From positions 288,101 to 352,100 of the forward strand of contig CAJNDS010001835.1 of the NCBI GenBank assembly GCA_905221605.1: a DNA stretch of 64,000 bases, given 5' to 3'. The translations under genes were made by a program, and so were the position numbers. Every line of letters begins with the position of its first letter. Positions within the stretch are counted from its first letter, which is position 1. This DNA comes from Symbiodinium natans. Lineage: Eukaryota > Sar > Dinophyceae > Suessiales > Symbiodiniaceae. Under the pieces are notes generated by a model. The model saw only the letters and a program-made list of their open reading frames with translations, did no database searches and was not told the origin of the DNA. Below, piece after piece: positions 22,870 to 33,244 of the stretch.

Positions 22870-25345
22870 GTTCAGTTTGGCATCTCAGAGAGGTCGCCGC
22901 GCAGCTGCTGGTTCTCGGCTTCCACCTGCGGAACCTGTCTCAGCATCAGCTCGGCTTGCCTGGCAAGGCGCTGCATCACCCGAGAGGCTCGAGACCCCAT
23001 GAATAAGTATAGCGTTGCACATCCTGGCACTCTGACAAATTGCCGCCCCTCATAGGCTGTGAACATTCTGGTGCCCGTAGTCATAGTATACAATTTTTCG
23101 ATCTCGGGAGTTCTTAGCATCACGTGCCAGTGTGCTTGAAGTCGTCCGCCTTTGCTTCTCTGAGGCTTCGATGAGCTGCGAGCCCATGCGGGTACCCACC
23201 AGCTGCAGATCCTCGCACTTCTACAAAAAGCAGGACAGGAAGAGCCTATCAATCGACATGCAGCTTGGCACCATGAGATAATGGTCTCGCTGCAGAGATA
23301 TGAGAAGAACACCTTCGGTGCTAAAGATGCTAAAGAGGCTCCTGGATCTGCAGCTCTTTCGCTTCAACATCCCTCCGGGCATTTTCCAACTCCTCTGCGA
23401 GTACCACCTGGATCTTGCTTCTCACACCAGGCTGCGTGTGTCAGCATCCAAGGTCTTTCGAGATGCAAGACCGACAAGCGCCCAACGAGGAGCTCTTTGC
23501 AGGGGAGGTGCTGCCGAAGGGATGGCTTCCCGATGTTGAAGTTGCGAGCGCAGCCGAACTAGTTCCTCCTGCCATGGTGCGCGCTCTTGATGCGGACAAC
23601 TGCCACATAAAATTCAAGCTCCTGCATCTTCTGCTTCTCTTGCAATACCTGCCAGGGTCAATTGCGGATACGAGTAACCACCGAGAGCGACAGGCAGCCG
23701 GGCAGCCCTTTGATAGTGCTGCTGTGCAGCTGCTACACTTAGGCAAAGACTAGCAAGTGCACATGACATCGATCCGCCTTTCCCAGCTCTGCTGATTCTT
23801 TGGCTTTGCCTTTCTGCAGGGCTCTCTCCTCCCAGTCCCATGAAGATACTGCTACACAACACCTTGTACGAGCGCATCCACCGGCAGAGTGGGGCCACGC
23901 AACTACCCACACGACAGATCAACAGATCATATGGCAGATCTGTCCTGCTTCTTGACGGTTTCAAGCTCAGACTGGAGACGCTGGACCTCATGAAGTCGTG
24001 AAGTGCAAACGGTCCCCAAAGACGCAGAACCAAAAGTCCAAAAGACAAAAGCCTTGGAAAGCAGGCGGCTTTCACATTCAAAGTCCACTGCACGGATGGA
24101 GTGACTTGTCAAGACGTGTCAAGGAACCCCAAGCAACATGGCAACTGGCAACTGGGCCTCTCCAGAAGCGAAGCGTAGATGGCTGTCCAACTCCTGGCTG
24201 CTCGGCTGCTTCCTAGGCTCATCTTGACTCTGGAGCCTGAGACTTAAGTCAGAATGGTAGGAGCGGCGCAACACAGCGCAAACAGAAGGGTCTCCCTCCC
24301 TCTGCAATTATGTCATTGTGGGCGACGAGATATCTGACGTTTGGAGGTCGTAGCGGCACGTCGAAAGCCCAACTCCTGATAATTCCTGATACACGCTGGA
24401 TAGACAGGCGTCTGAACAGCAAAAGGAATCCTGTAAGGAACAACTCATGCTCATGCCTCTGTCCTCAATTTGTTGAATTGAGGAGCGATCACCAGCCAGC
24501 TGTGCCTGAAGGAATTGATCCCCCAGAAGGCCCTCTAGAATCTAGACATTGCGGGCATGGCATCCTTCAATGTGATCGGTTCATAGGCTATGCAGAACCC
24601 TTTTTTGAATCCTTCTTTGTTTTGCGGTCCGCTACATGCAGGGCGTCTAAGAAGGGCAAAACAATGAGAATGGAAAGAACTGCCCATTTCTTTTCGGCCG
24701 GCAAGCCAGGATCCCACCCTTCCCCAAACCACACCGAGCCACAATCCAATGCCGGGGGTCCCCCACAAGGTCCGCCAACAAAAGCGACTGGGGTGGGAAT
24801 GCCTGGGACCTCCTGAAAACTCCTGGGCTTCCCTTAAGATCCACTAAGAGCACGTCTCGGTTTTGCCCCCTGGATGCTGCTGGGAGGCTGTGGGAGCCCT
24901 CTTGCTAAAACGTCATGGGGCGATGTTATGCCGGCATGGCGGCATTATGGTGTCGTGCGGCGCATGGCCAGCGAGAACAGCAAGCAGCCGTCAAGCAGAA
25001 GGGCCGGCGGGGCATTGCAGAGCTGCATTTTCCATAGCCGACAAGCCTCCGGAACAAGCGGACCAGGAGAACCGACGACGCAGCTTCTGCTGTTATCCGC
25101 TTTTGCACGGGCGTGCTGAAGAACCCCCAGCCAGAGCCTCACGTAGCTTCAGCCTCTGTTCATCCTCCGCAGCATCAATGAGCAGCCGGCGGCATGCGCG
25201 CAAGCGCTTATAACAATACACTCATGGAAAAGCCTGGCATCGCTCAAGCTTCTCTCGTAGGCCAGAGAGTTCTTCCGTTAGTCGCTCGATATCTCCTGGA
25301 GAGGTTTCAGTAGTGCCAGAAAGCTCAAGAGTCTCCGCAATCGCG
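22870..25345 (-). CDS. Multi-exon coiled-coil protein
   Basis: A series of small minus-strand exons, all with charged heptad-like helices: about 25234..25340 (DIERLTEELSGLREKLERCQ; GC donor), 25125..25206 (AAEDEQRLKLREALAGG; AAG acceptor, GT donor), about 24310..24534 (GDRSSIQQIEDRGMS), about 23935..24010 (HEVQRLQSELETVKKQD), about 23560..23640 (KQKMQELEFYVAVVRIKSA), about 23325..23420 (LAEELENARRDVEAKELQIQ) and 22872..23110 (TPEIEKLYTMTTGTRM, then MQRLARQAELMLRQVPQVEA). The common style and strand suggest one long gene, but not all junctions were solved. A structural or motor/scaffold role is typical of such proteins; no globular domain was seen. Confidence 0.5.
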
Positions 25346-25950
25346 GTACTGCAAGGCATCAGCGGTGGTGCAGAAAGGTCACGGATCTACTTCCTGACAG
25401 CTCAACTGGCACACTCCTTTTGCATCTTCACATCAGGAAGGTCTCATTTGCAAGCGTGTGGAAGCGGGTTATTCTGGCTGTGCGGCCACGTTCGGCGTTC
25501 TTTGGCACATTCCAGAAACGATTCCACTGCTGTCGATACACATGCGCACGACGGTCGATCAATGCAGCAAGGACTGCTGCATATGGCGAACAATCAGGCT
25601 GGCTTGAGAAGTAGTCGAACCAGCAGCTGTGCTGGTCAACGTCCGCCTCATGCAGCGCTCTGTCGCCGGAAACACTTCTGTCATGTGTTGTTTGCCAGGG
25701 TCGGCGGCGGAATGTAGGGCTACAAACGAAAGCTGAAAAGCCAAGAAGCTAAGAAAGCCACTAGCCAGGAAATTCGAAACACGACAGCCAAGAAGCCAAA
25801 AACCATGTTCCGAGACGAGGCTTGTGTGCGATGTCAATCCTCTGAGCTGCTGAACATGCGATAATTTAGTTTACTTCGTGTCTGTAACCAAAGGCGGCGA
25901 AACCTTATAGAACCGTTTATAGCATGATGACTTGTTTTTGTGGAAAAAGG

Positions 25951-27539
25951 TCAGTCAAGACAGCTTGGGCTTTGCAGCCCTGGCTGGCTTCTTTTGCTTA
26001 ACACCCTTGCCTTCATAGTGGCGATAGTCTGGAGGGAGAAGGAAGCAAGGAAATCATACAGCTCCTTGCCAACCTGTGCCTCAGGCCACTTGATGCTGAT
26101 GCGCCTCCAATCCACGAGATGCTGGAATGCGACTTCGTACTCGTCTGACAAGATGACAGGGATGCATCCGCAGTGGATGCTCTCGTATAGCTGGTTCGTC
26201 CAAGGCGAAGTGCCAGCTGGGATCAAGCAGAAGTGGGCGTTGCCCTTGATCTCCAGGTAGTCGGATACAAAGCCGCCTTGGAAAAGACACGCGCACGGGA
26301 TCACAAGGTTTTAAAGCGACTATATCATGCAAAGGCTACAAAGAATGAAGCTCGTGCGAGCTGGTGCCTACAAGGAGTGCAGGGCTATCGTTTTGCGGGG
26401 CTTTGCTAGAGATCACACATCCAGCGGCTGTCTCATCACTTGCGAAGACATGCTGATATTGAGTCGTGGAAGGCCAAGTGGCCCACATCAACTCCTTCGA
26501 ATTGCGCAAGTTCCAAGACCTTGTCTCTGACTGCACACTGTTCGTAGACCTCTTTGTTGCCAGAGTGACTTCCATGGAATGTCAAGATCAACTCTCGCTG
26601 CTCTGTCGGTCGGTTATGACGCCGCATCGCTTGCAGGCGCGCGTAATCAATGTGTCCAGGGATGATGATGTCCTTCCAGCTGGAGCTGCACGACTTGATG
26701 TCGCTGTACCTTCTCATGGGCTCGTCCCATGTTGGGCACTTTGACTCCACCATCAAGAAAACGGCCTCACTACGTACAAGGTCATACGCATCCCAAACGC
26801 GCGCAGACTGGCCATCGGCAAACAAAAAAACATGGTCCATCAGCTTGTTTCGCTGTGCCCAAGGTTGGGCGAAGACATGCCTGACCAACGGATCCCAGAT
26901 CCTTTCAGCTGCATCCACGTCGTTGTCCAACGACGCCTTTGTGAAAAGGCATGTGCCGTAAATCGGCACGAAGAAAAGCTCGGCACTCTCCGGATCCAGT
27001 GTGCGGCACGCAGAGCCAAGAAAGTACTGGTGAAAAAGCACTTCAGTGCCCCATTGACCCAAGACGCAGTCCAGAGGATTGCTTGTTAGATTCTCCGGCA
27101 CATCGTATACCTGAGAACAGCATTGTGGTGCTCGATGAAAGCTGGCGGTCTCTCTAGAGGCTCGAAGTACCATACTCTCAAAAAACAACATTCTTGCAGC
27201 AGGCACTACGTACACCTTGAGGTCTGCGCCGTGACAGTAGTTCTTGTCGAGTCCGAGCAAGAATGTGTAGGTGAAGACCGTGTCGTTGGCCCACTGCTCT
27301 CTTAGGGCTGCTACTTCAGCAACACCCTGATCTTCCAGACTGCCGGCCAACGTGGAGGCCAACTCAAAAAGACCTGATATGAATCGCCAGCACATCTGCT
27401 GCATCCCTCTAGCCCAAGCAAGCCAAAATGGTTGGTGCTGATGTCTGTGCCTCGGCCATCTTCCAGGGAATAGTCGACCGAGGAAGCGAGGACTGCATCC
27501 ATCATAATCCTGGAAGCTGCGTGAGGCCGCATATTCCAC
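25951..27539 (-). CDS. Exostosin-like glycosyltransferase (GT47)
   Basis: The exostosin (GT47) core is evident: YDVPENLTSNPLDC, GTEVLFHQYFLGS, RTLDPESAELFFVPIYG, then in the last exon HFCLIPAGTSPWTNQLYE and GCIPVILSDEYEVAFQ, the usual C-terminal nucleotide-sugar-binding part. Such enzymes act in the Golgi on cell-surface glycans. Exons: up to about 27373..27216; 27110..26444; 26276 to about 25990. Intron 27215..27111 is GT-AG, 105 nt and free of stops, so it translates through. Intron 26443..26277 starts GCAAGT and ends CAAG (167 nt); phases fit (CLR-GF). The last exon probably ends at a GC donor near 25995 and not at the stop at 25951. A further upstream block at about 27430..27680 and the signal-peptide exon near 28.8 kb may belong to this gene. 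The exact sugar specificity is unknown. Confidence 0.85.
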
Positions 27540-27758
27540 TGCAAAGCATTAGAGATATTTAGGTTCACCATGTCAGTTGCTGCTTTCAAACTTTGGGGCT
27601 GCTTCAGGTACATTTCCACTCTTCTACGAGTACTACTGCTGTCAAATTGCGGTGAAGTGCTAAACCGACCGACAATCACTAGCCGGATTCAGCTTGCCCG
27701 GGTGCTCATCATATGTCTTCAGGAGATCTGCAGCACCGTTTGGCCTACAGTGCTTGCC

Positions 27759-28113
27759 TTATGGTAGGCTGCAGGCGAAGTATGCAAAGTGTTGAAGCTG
27801 CCCACAGGGCAGAACCCACTTGTCGGTTAAAGTGAAAGGATTGTCCGGTTGGTCTCCGTGTAAGTGCACCCTGCTCACGCGAGGTCGAAGCTGCAAACTG
27901 AACTGCAGGCAAGAGTCTCCAACACGGCCGCGGGGCAAAGATTTAGATTTTCCTGTGGTGCAGAAGGGGGTTCTACTGAATGTTTCCAGCGACGTACGAT
28001 TTGCCCGGAGCCCCACACGGTCGAACGTACGGTTGAATGCGTGGGACAAAGCCACAATCCTGAAACCAACAGGACGAGGAGCTTCAAAATTCGGCAAGAT
28101 CTTGTACTCATAG
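27759..28113 (-). CDS. Candidate coding block with N-glycosylation-like sites, unrecognised
   Basis: About 115 codons with consistently protein-like composition (ILPNFEAPRPVGFRIVALSH, FNRTFDRVGLRANRTSLETF, ending FAYFACSLP before a TAA). The NRT sites and Cys content suit an extracytoplasmic protein. It sits between a signal-peptide exon and the GT47 exons, so it may be an internal exon of the same gene. The opposite strand is also open here. Confidence 0.42.
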
Positions 28114-28246
28114 ATGGTGTGCCTTGCAGCATATACGGCTTGAATACTTCAAAGCACCTCCTCGGCTGAGGTGGTACAATGGCGAACTCTTAGTCGAAAT
28201 CCGCAGAGGCCTAAGGCCTTTGGCATCTTGCGGTGCAGTACTGGCG

Positions 28247-28297
28247 GACCCCCCCCCCCCCCCTCACCTAACCAGCCTAAGGCGGACCCCCCCCCCC
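28247..28297. repeat. Two poly-C runs
   Basis: A 16-base C run (about 28248..28262) and a shorter one (about 28287..28297), both followed by CCAACC-type sequence that looks like a small duplication (CTAACCAGC / CAACCAGC). Confidence 0.75.
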
Positions 28298-28559
28298 AAC
28301 CCCCACCCAACCAGCGGATCTCGGCTTTTGATACTTGAGTCGGTCCCTGGTCCAAGCTTTCTCCTGGCCGGGACCCGAACACATCTCCAAGGACACCCTC
28401 AATCGGTGGGCGTTGGCACTACGCAGAAACACTCTAGAACTCATGCACAGGCTCTAGTCGCAAACTGCATGTCCGCCCTTTGTGCGTAGCTTGAGACGGG
28501 ACTCAGAAGCTCGCGCGAACGTGTCAAGCTGTCCTTGGCAAGGCCACAGTTCTGAAATG

Positions 28560-28865
28560 TCAGACTGTCAGACTGTCGACATTCACCAGGTACGACCCAT
28601 GCTTCACTCTCCTGAATTCTTTCAGGGCTCTCGCATGTACTTGGCATGCCATCGGTCGTAGCGGCGGAAGAAATCTCCAGGAAGACCGGCAGCCGGCAAC
28701 CCCCCTGCGTAAACATTCGTGAGGATCTAGAATTGGACATCTCTCTACGACTGACATGAGGCAAGGCATCTCCCAGAGATCCCTGCCTTCGCATCCTACG
28801 GAGATGGCATCTGCCAGCAAACCAAGAAACAGCAGGAGCGCAGTGCCAAGCACCCACCATGGCAT
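28560..28865 (-). CDS. Candidate signal-peptide/anchor first exon
   Basis: ATG at 28865 opens MPWWVLGTALLLFLGLLADA, a textbook signal peptide or type II anchor, followed by a Cys-containing stretch (GCEGRDLWEMPC). The coding part probably ends soon after at a donor; the rest of the frame is less convincing. It may be the first exon of the GT47 gene or of the block at 27759..28113. Confidence 0.42.
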   Translation of the reverse strand: MPWWVLGTALLLFLGLLADAISVGCEGRDLWEMPCLMSVVERCPILDPHECLRRGVAGCRSSWRFLPPLRPMACQVHARALKEFRRVKHGSYLVNVDSLTV

Positions 28866-28899
28866 CGAGAAGACTCACATGTCGTGTAGTCAGCATCGA

Positions 28900-29290
28900 A
28901 CATTCAATGTCTGAGACGGCCTTAGGTTATATGTCACCATCTGGCTATATGAGGTATAGAATCCTTATTACAGGCATCCCAAAAAACCAGGTACCCTCGC
29001 CAAAAACGAAGACACGACTCAAGACACGTGGATGTTGAGCGATGTCTTCTTTTCTTCTACGACAAAAGAACCAAGTGCTGCGATCGACTACGAGTGCCTG
29101 GAGCCCGCACGCCAGTGGCTAACCTTCCCAGAGCCCGAGTCCTCGCGCAGCACGCGCTTCCTCCTGCGCGCACAGCATACTGCAGTATACTTATTATATC
29201 TTGTTACCCGATTGCTAGTTTCGATTGGGTTTCGAGCCCTTTGCCCGCTAAGCTGCTGGAGAAGCGGATTGGGCTCGAGAAGCTAGCTTG
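28900..29290 (+). CDS. Weak plus-strand exon candidate (about 29050..29172)
   Basis: About 40 codons with G/C third positions (KEPSAAIDYECLEPARQWLT, then a Ser/Arg-rich tail). The minus strand is also open with similar bias, so strand and reality are uncertain. Limits are approximate. Confidence 0.22.
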
Positions 29291-29292
29291 GC

Positions 29293-29619
29293 TCAGATCT
29301 GCACTCGGCTGTCCTCTGCCATCTGCAGCTTGATGGTTAAGGTGGCAGCCTTCAGTTCCCTGAGTGCGATTCGAGGCGTGCATTTCGCAACTAACAGGTT
29401 TGAATCAATCCCGGTGCATCCGAACGTGAGCAGCGCGAAATATGTGAACGTACTGGTACACCATTCCTCTGGCTTTGGACCAAGCATCGCATCATTCAGT
29501 TCCTTGGCTGAGTTCCAGGGGCTTCGCGCTCTGATTGTCTTGCACATTCTTGCACGCAACCATGTTTGGGAGCGGAACCACAGCATCCACAGCCACGGGG
29601 TTTCTGAGTAGGAGGGCAA
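29293..29619 (-). CDS. Candidate terminal exon, unrecognised
   Basis: About 75 codons from an internal point (KELNDAMLGPKPEEW) to a TGA stop, with motif IALRELKAATLTIKLQM. The codon pattern is acceptable. The opposite strand carries a comparable open frame, so confidence is low. Confidence 0.28.
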   Translation of the reverse strand: MPSYSETPWLWMLWFRSQTWLRARMCKTIRARSPWNSAKELNDAMLGPKPEEWCTSTFTYFALLTFGCTGIDSNLLVAKCTPRIALRELKAATLTIKLQMAEDSRVQI

Positions 29620-30299
29620 GGCGACTCTTGTTCACGTGCAACTGAGGCTCCTTCGATTGCCCCTCGGTGCTTGTTTTCACCTGATGTGAGTCGTCAAATC
29701 TCCACACCGCCAGATCCCTTAAGTTACTGTCGAGTCTGGACATTTTATTGGACCACTCCCTCGTCAGCATAGTAGCCCCCTGACGCCGAACTGTGAAGCC
29801 GAATTACCCGCAGGCGCAGTTCCTGACGCCGCCCGTGCTGGCGCCAACAGGATGGCTTGGAAAAGGCTTTGCTGGAACAGCTCTCGTGCGAAAGAGTCTT
29901 TGGGTTGAATTTGTGCCCCAGGCGATCACTCGGGCACTAATATGCACTAACCCTTCCCACGACAGAGCCCTTAGTAAACGCAGTATCTGATTATTCCACA
30001 TCTCACGGCCAAAATGCATGTTTGCAGGACTTGGTCAGTGTCTTGCTTAGCGTCTCTTCGAATGAATGACCACGTGTCTTGGAAAGCCATTTTGGGGCCT
30101 GACTGAAGCAGCTATTGGATTGGGTTGAGACCACCCCTAGTTTGCCAAGAATCACTCGGCACTATTTTTCTCGCCGTAGTGTGCTTCTTTTCTAATGCGT
30201 CCCCATCTGACGACCAAAATGCACGCGTGCATGCAGGACTTGCTCAGTTTTGGGTTGAAAGGACAGCGAAGTTAGACGTCTTCGAAGCAGTTCGTGTTT

Positions 30300-30600
30300 C
30301 GTCTGCACTTGTCCTCGCAATGCGGCTTCGCAGTGCGTCTTCACCTACTAATTCGGCGTCGCAACGCGTCTTCACCTCCTAACTCGGGCTTCGCAATGCA
30401 TCTGGCCCCCTAAGTCGTTTCGAGATGCATCTTTACCTCCTGATTCGGCTTCGCAATGCGTCTTCGCCTGCAAATGCGTCTTCGGCGCCCAATGCGGCTT
30501 CGCAATATGTCTTCGCAATGCGTCTTCAAGCGTCTTCGCAATGAGTCTTCGCAGCGCGTCTTCGCCTGCTAGTTCGGCTTCGGCTTCAGGCCGATTCAAC
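30300..30600. repeat. Imperfect short tandem repeat (TTCGCAATGCGTC family)
   Basis: Variants of GCTTCGCAATGCGTCTTC recur about ten times with spacers such as ACCTCCTAACTCGG and GCCTGC. Copies differ by substitutions and length, indicating an old, decayed array. Confidence 0.85.
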
Positions 30601-30627
30601 CCCCACCCCCTCGCCCGCAGCAACACA

Positions 30628-30710
30628 TAATATGTACATATATATATATATATACATATAATTATATATGAATATGCAGATATATATACATGCATACTTT
30701 CTCATTTATA
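30628..30710. repeat. TA-rich microsatellite
   Basis: TATATA/TACATA units with interruptions, flanked by ATGTAC and CATGCATAC. Confidence 0.8.
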
Positions 30711-31082
30711 TTCATCTTATTTACATGCAGATGCATTACTATATTATCAGAGCACAAAGACATGACAATGTGGGGAACTGACACCTCAAGCCTTCAGAAC
30801 GGAAACGGACACCACAAGCCACTCCAATCCAGAAAACGCCCGGTTATCGTGCGGCCTGCAGCAACTCGGCACTACGCTGTTTCAGCTCGAAGCGCAAGGC
30901 CTCCCGCTCCTGCGGAGAGCGGCTGTGAGGGTTCTTGTCGCGCTTTTTGCTTTTACCTCGCCCACCTAGCAGTCTCCATCACTTCAGTAGGTAAACTTGG
31001 AACGCCCGAAAACCCTCACGCAGCCTTTATGGGTTTAAGGCTTAAGGTTTAACGAACGCCAACCCATGCACAGCTCGGCTTT

Positions 31083-31612
31083 ATTGATCTCCAGCCTGCT
31101 CTGCCTGCATCCAGGCAGGCCTCACAGCTTCCAAGATTTGCAATGAATTGTCTGGATTGGCAGGCTCAAGACACTTAAAGCAAGTATAAGCAAAACAAGC
31201 GCCGGTGCAGGTACAGCTGTTCACGATTCGAGTGCAGGCGAAGGGCCTCACGTTCTCACGGATGGATGTCAGGACCTTGCCTTGGATAAGATGACAGCAG
31301 AAGGCGGTTGCCTCTGGAGAGTCTTGTTGAGAGCAGCTGGGTCTAATACGGGTCTCGTCTTCTCAACTGCCACCGGGCTTCTAACAGCAAGGTTGGGAAG
31401 CTTGCGAATATAGAAGTGAACAAGAGCGCGTTTTTGCCTACCGAGGCACTAACAGCAAGGTTGGGAATCAGCAGCTTGGAAAGCAGGGGCTGGCCGCTCA
31501 CAGGCGAGTTTGGCAATGGAGCTGCCCCAGGCTTCTGAGCATGCTGCATGTGCTGCATGAACCAATCCTCAGTCCCCATCACAGCATCAGCATCCACAAA
31601 AAAAGAATCCAA
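31083..31612 (-). CDS. Unrecognised Cys-containing protein, C-terminal part
   Basis: Upstream block at about 31475..31612 (MDSFFVDADAVMGTEDWFMQ, then AQKPGAAPLPNSPVSGQP) and downstream block 31083..31330 (VRPFACTRIVNSCTCTGACF, FKCLEPANPD, ending MQAEQAGDQ then TAA) have good composition. Between them lies a 19-bp direct repeat 68 bp apart; deleting exactly one period restores an open frame (PNLAVRSPVAVEKTRPVLDP), but the frame then changes again before the last block. No domain was recognised; the CTCTGACFAYTCFKC cluster could bind metal or form disulfides. Confidence 0.48.
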
Positions 31613-31793
31613 AAGGCACTGCGAAACACACCATAGCCATAGCCATCACAACAACACGCTGCTTGCAAGAGGTCCTGAATGCATCGCCGACAGAATGTGT
31701 GACCTCAAATCGCTGTGGAAACCTTCAATCTCTTTGCAAACAGAACAACAATGTCGAAAGTCACAGAACTGCAAGTCTTAGCTGCAGGCCATC

Positions 31794-32060
31794 AACAGTC
31801 ATAACCGGGTCCTGAACAACGCCACATGCAATGAATGCAAGTGTCTTCAGGGATCCACGCATGCCACCAGGTGCATGGAAGATAGTCCTCGCAGGTCTTG
31901 TGACATAAGGGGCAGCTCAAGCCATTGACCGTCCTGAGGTGTCGCTGCAGCAAGGGATCTGATGCTTCGGCTATCGTGGGCAACGAAAAGCCCGTCAAGA
32001 TCCTCGCAGCATTGGATCCGATCCCCAGTCGAGATGGCCCAAGATCCCCCCTTCAAAATG
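31794..32060 (-). CDS. Candidate exon with clustered Cys/His
   Basis: The minus frame ending in TGA at about 31794 contains CPLCHKTCEDYLPC and, after WWHAW, CIHCMWRC, a spacing reminiscent of a zinc-binding fold. The alternative minus frame (CEDLDGLFVAHDSRSIRSLA) is also open and equally protein-like, so only one of them can be right. Confidence 0.3.
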
Positions 32061-32064
32061 ATAG

Positions 32065-33095
32065 GGCGCGCCCATGCGCGCGCCCTGCACTCTGCCTTTG
32101 CTAAGTGTCGGCAGCGGCAAAGGCAGAAGTTCTTCCGAGTCTGGCGGGTGGCCGGTGGCCTGACAAGCAAGAGATGCTGAGAAATGCTCGGCCTTCCCAG
32201 CGCATGCTGAAAGGCTGCTTGGTCGCTGCCACAAAAGGTCCGACTGCTCAAAAAATTTCAGGCGGATGGATCAGGTGCCGACGGCCTCGGCCTGCACCTG
32301 GAAAGAGAAGTCCATGCACTCTGGACGCTCGCGGAACCTCGAAGCAATCCGATTCTTCTAGAGAACGGAAGGCAACCACAAGGCGCAGTCAACGTATTTC
32401 CCCGTGATGAAGAAGTGGTCTGGGTTTTAAATGAAGCCACGCATCGACCCACCCGCAACGACAGAAGGAGCTGGGAGGACGGTGTTGCCGAGGCCCTCCC
32501 TGGCCTTGCAAACTCAAAGGGGTACAAGCAATGGGCCTTGGCTTGTCAGCATGTGCCGTCCAAGGTTAGACATGGTTAGACATGGTTAGGCCAGTGTTGG
32601 ACCACCCCGCGCCTCCTGCGCCGGCTTTTCTGCGAAGGCGGGCAGCGGCATCTCACCATGGCGGCGGCCATGGTCGAGGCAGTGACTGCCTGCGTCCCAA
32701 ACGTGAACCAGCTAGGCAATCCTCCAAATCAGCCGCTAAAGCAAGAGGGGTGGGAGATGTGCAGGCTAGGTACCATCAGCACAAGAAACATTGCTAGCTC
32801 AATTCTAGATGGATCTGCCAGCCTGCCTACCGTACTACCAAAGGCGAAGGGACGATGTCGACCGAAGATGCTGTGAGTACTGCCAAGGGCCTAGTACTGA
32901 AGGCCTTGTTTGCGTCGTGTTCGATCCACTGTGGCTGATGCAGGTCGCAAACGTGACTTTCGATGCCTAGGGCCTAGCAGGCGCCTGATTCCTGACAGCT
33001 TGATCACTGTCGGTCGATTGAGGGCATGAAACATTGCTGTGGCCCCGCGCTTCCTGGCGCACCTGAGAAAAGGCACTGGGTGCACCCATAAACAA
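32065..33095. other. Weak candidates only
   Basis: A plus-strand frame at 32658..32876 starts MAAAMVEAVTACVPNVNQ with G/C-ending codons, then loses the pattern; it could be a first exon. A short direct repeat GTTAGACATG (32568..32590) is present. No family was recognised. Confidence 0.3.
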
Positions 33096-33099
33096 TAAG

Positions 33100-33240
33100 C
33101 AGCGACCCTGCAATGTACGAACAGCTGAGTAGCCATCCTTCTCAAAAAGGACTTGCCAAAGCAACGCTGGCAATGCTTCTACAACTGAAGCGACAAATTC
33201 TGCTTGCACCAAAGACGCCACTCTCGGTCCCGCAAGTACG
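33100..33240 (-). CDS. Single candidate exon, unrecognised
   Basis: A protein-like minus frame (FVASVVEALPALLWQVLFEK, DGYSAVRTLQGR). An overlapping frame upstream (KEREAYLRDREWRLWCKQ) looks like the preceding exon of the same gene, since the two frames overlap near 33200. No domain was recognised. Confidence 0.4.
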
Positions 33241-33244
33241 CCTC

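Larger units (their letters stand above)
29620..31080. other. Repeat-rich interval without assignable gene
   Basis: It holds a diverged direct duplication (about 30003..30045 and 30207..30250), a TCTTCGCAATGCG-type array (30300..30600) and a TA-rich tract (30630..30690), listed separately. No frame with a coding pattern was seen. Confidence 0.55.

Noticed and set aside
24310-24816. 168-codon plus-strand frame
   Set aside because: Antisense to coiled-coil exons on the minus strand; no codon bias of its own.
30085-30095. AGCCATTTTGG, matching the core of the dinoflagellate spliced leader
   Set aside because: The match stops there (GGCC follows instead of CTCAAG) and no gene start follows; probably chance.
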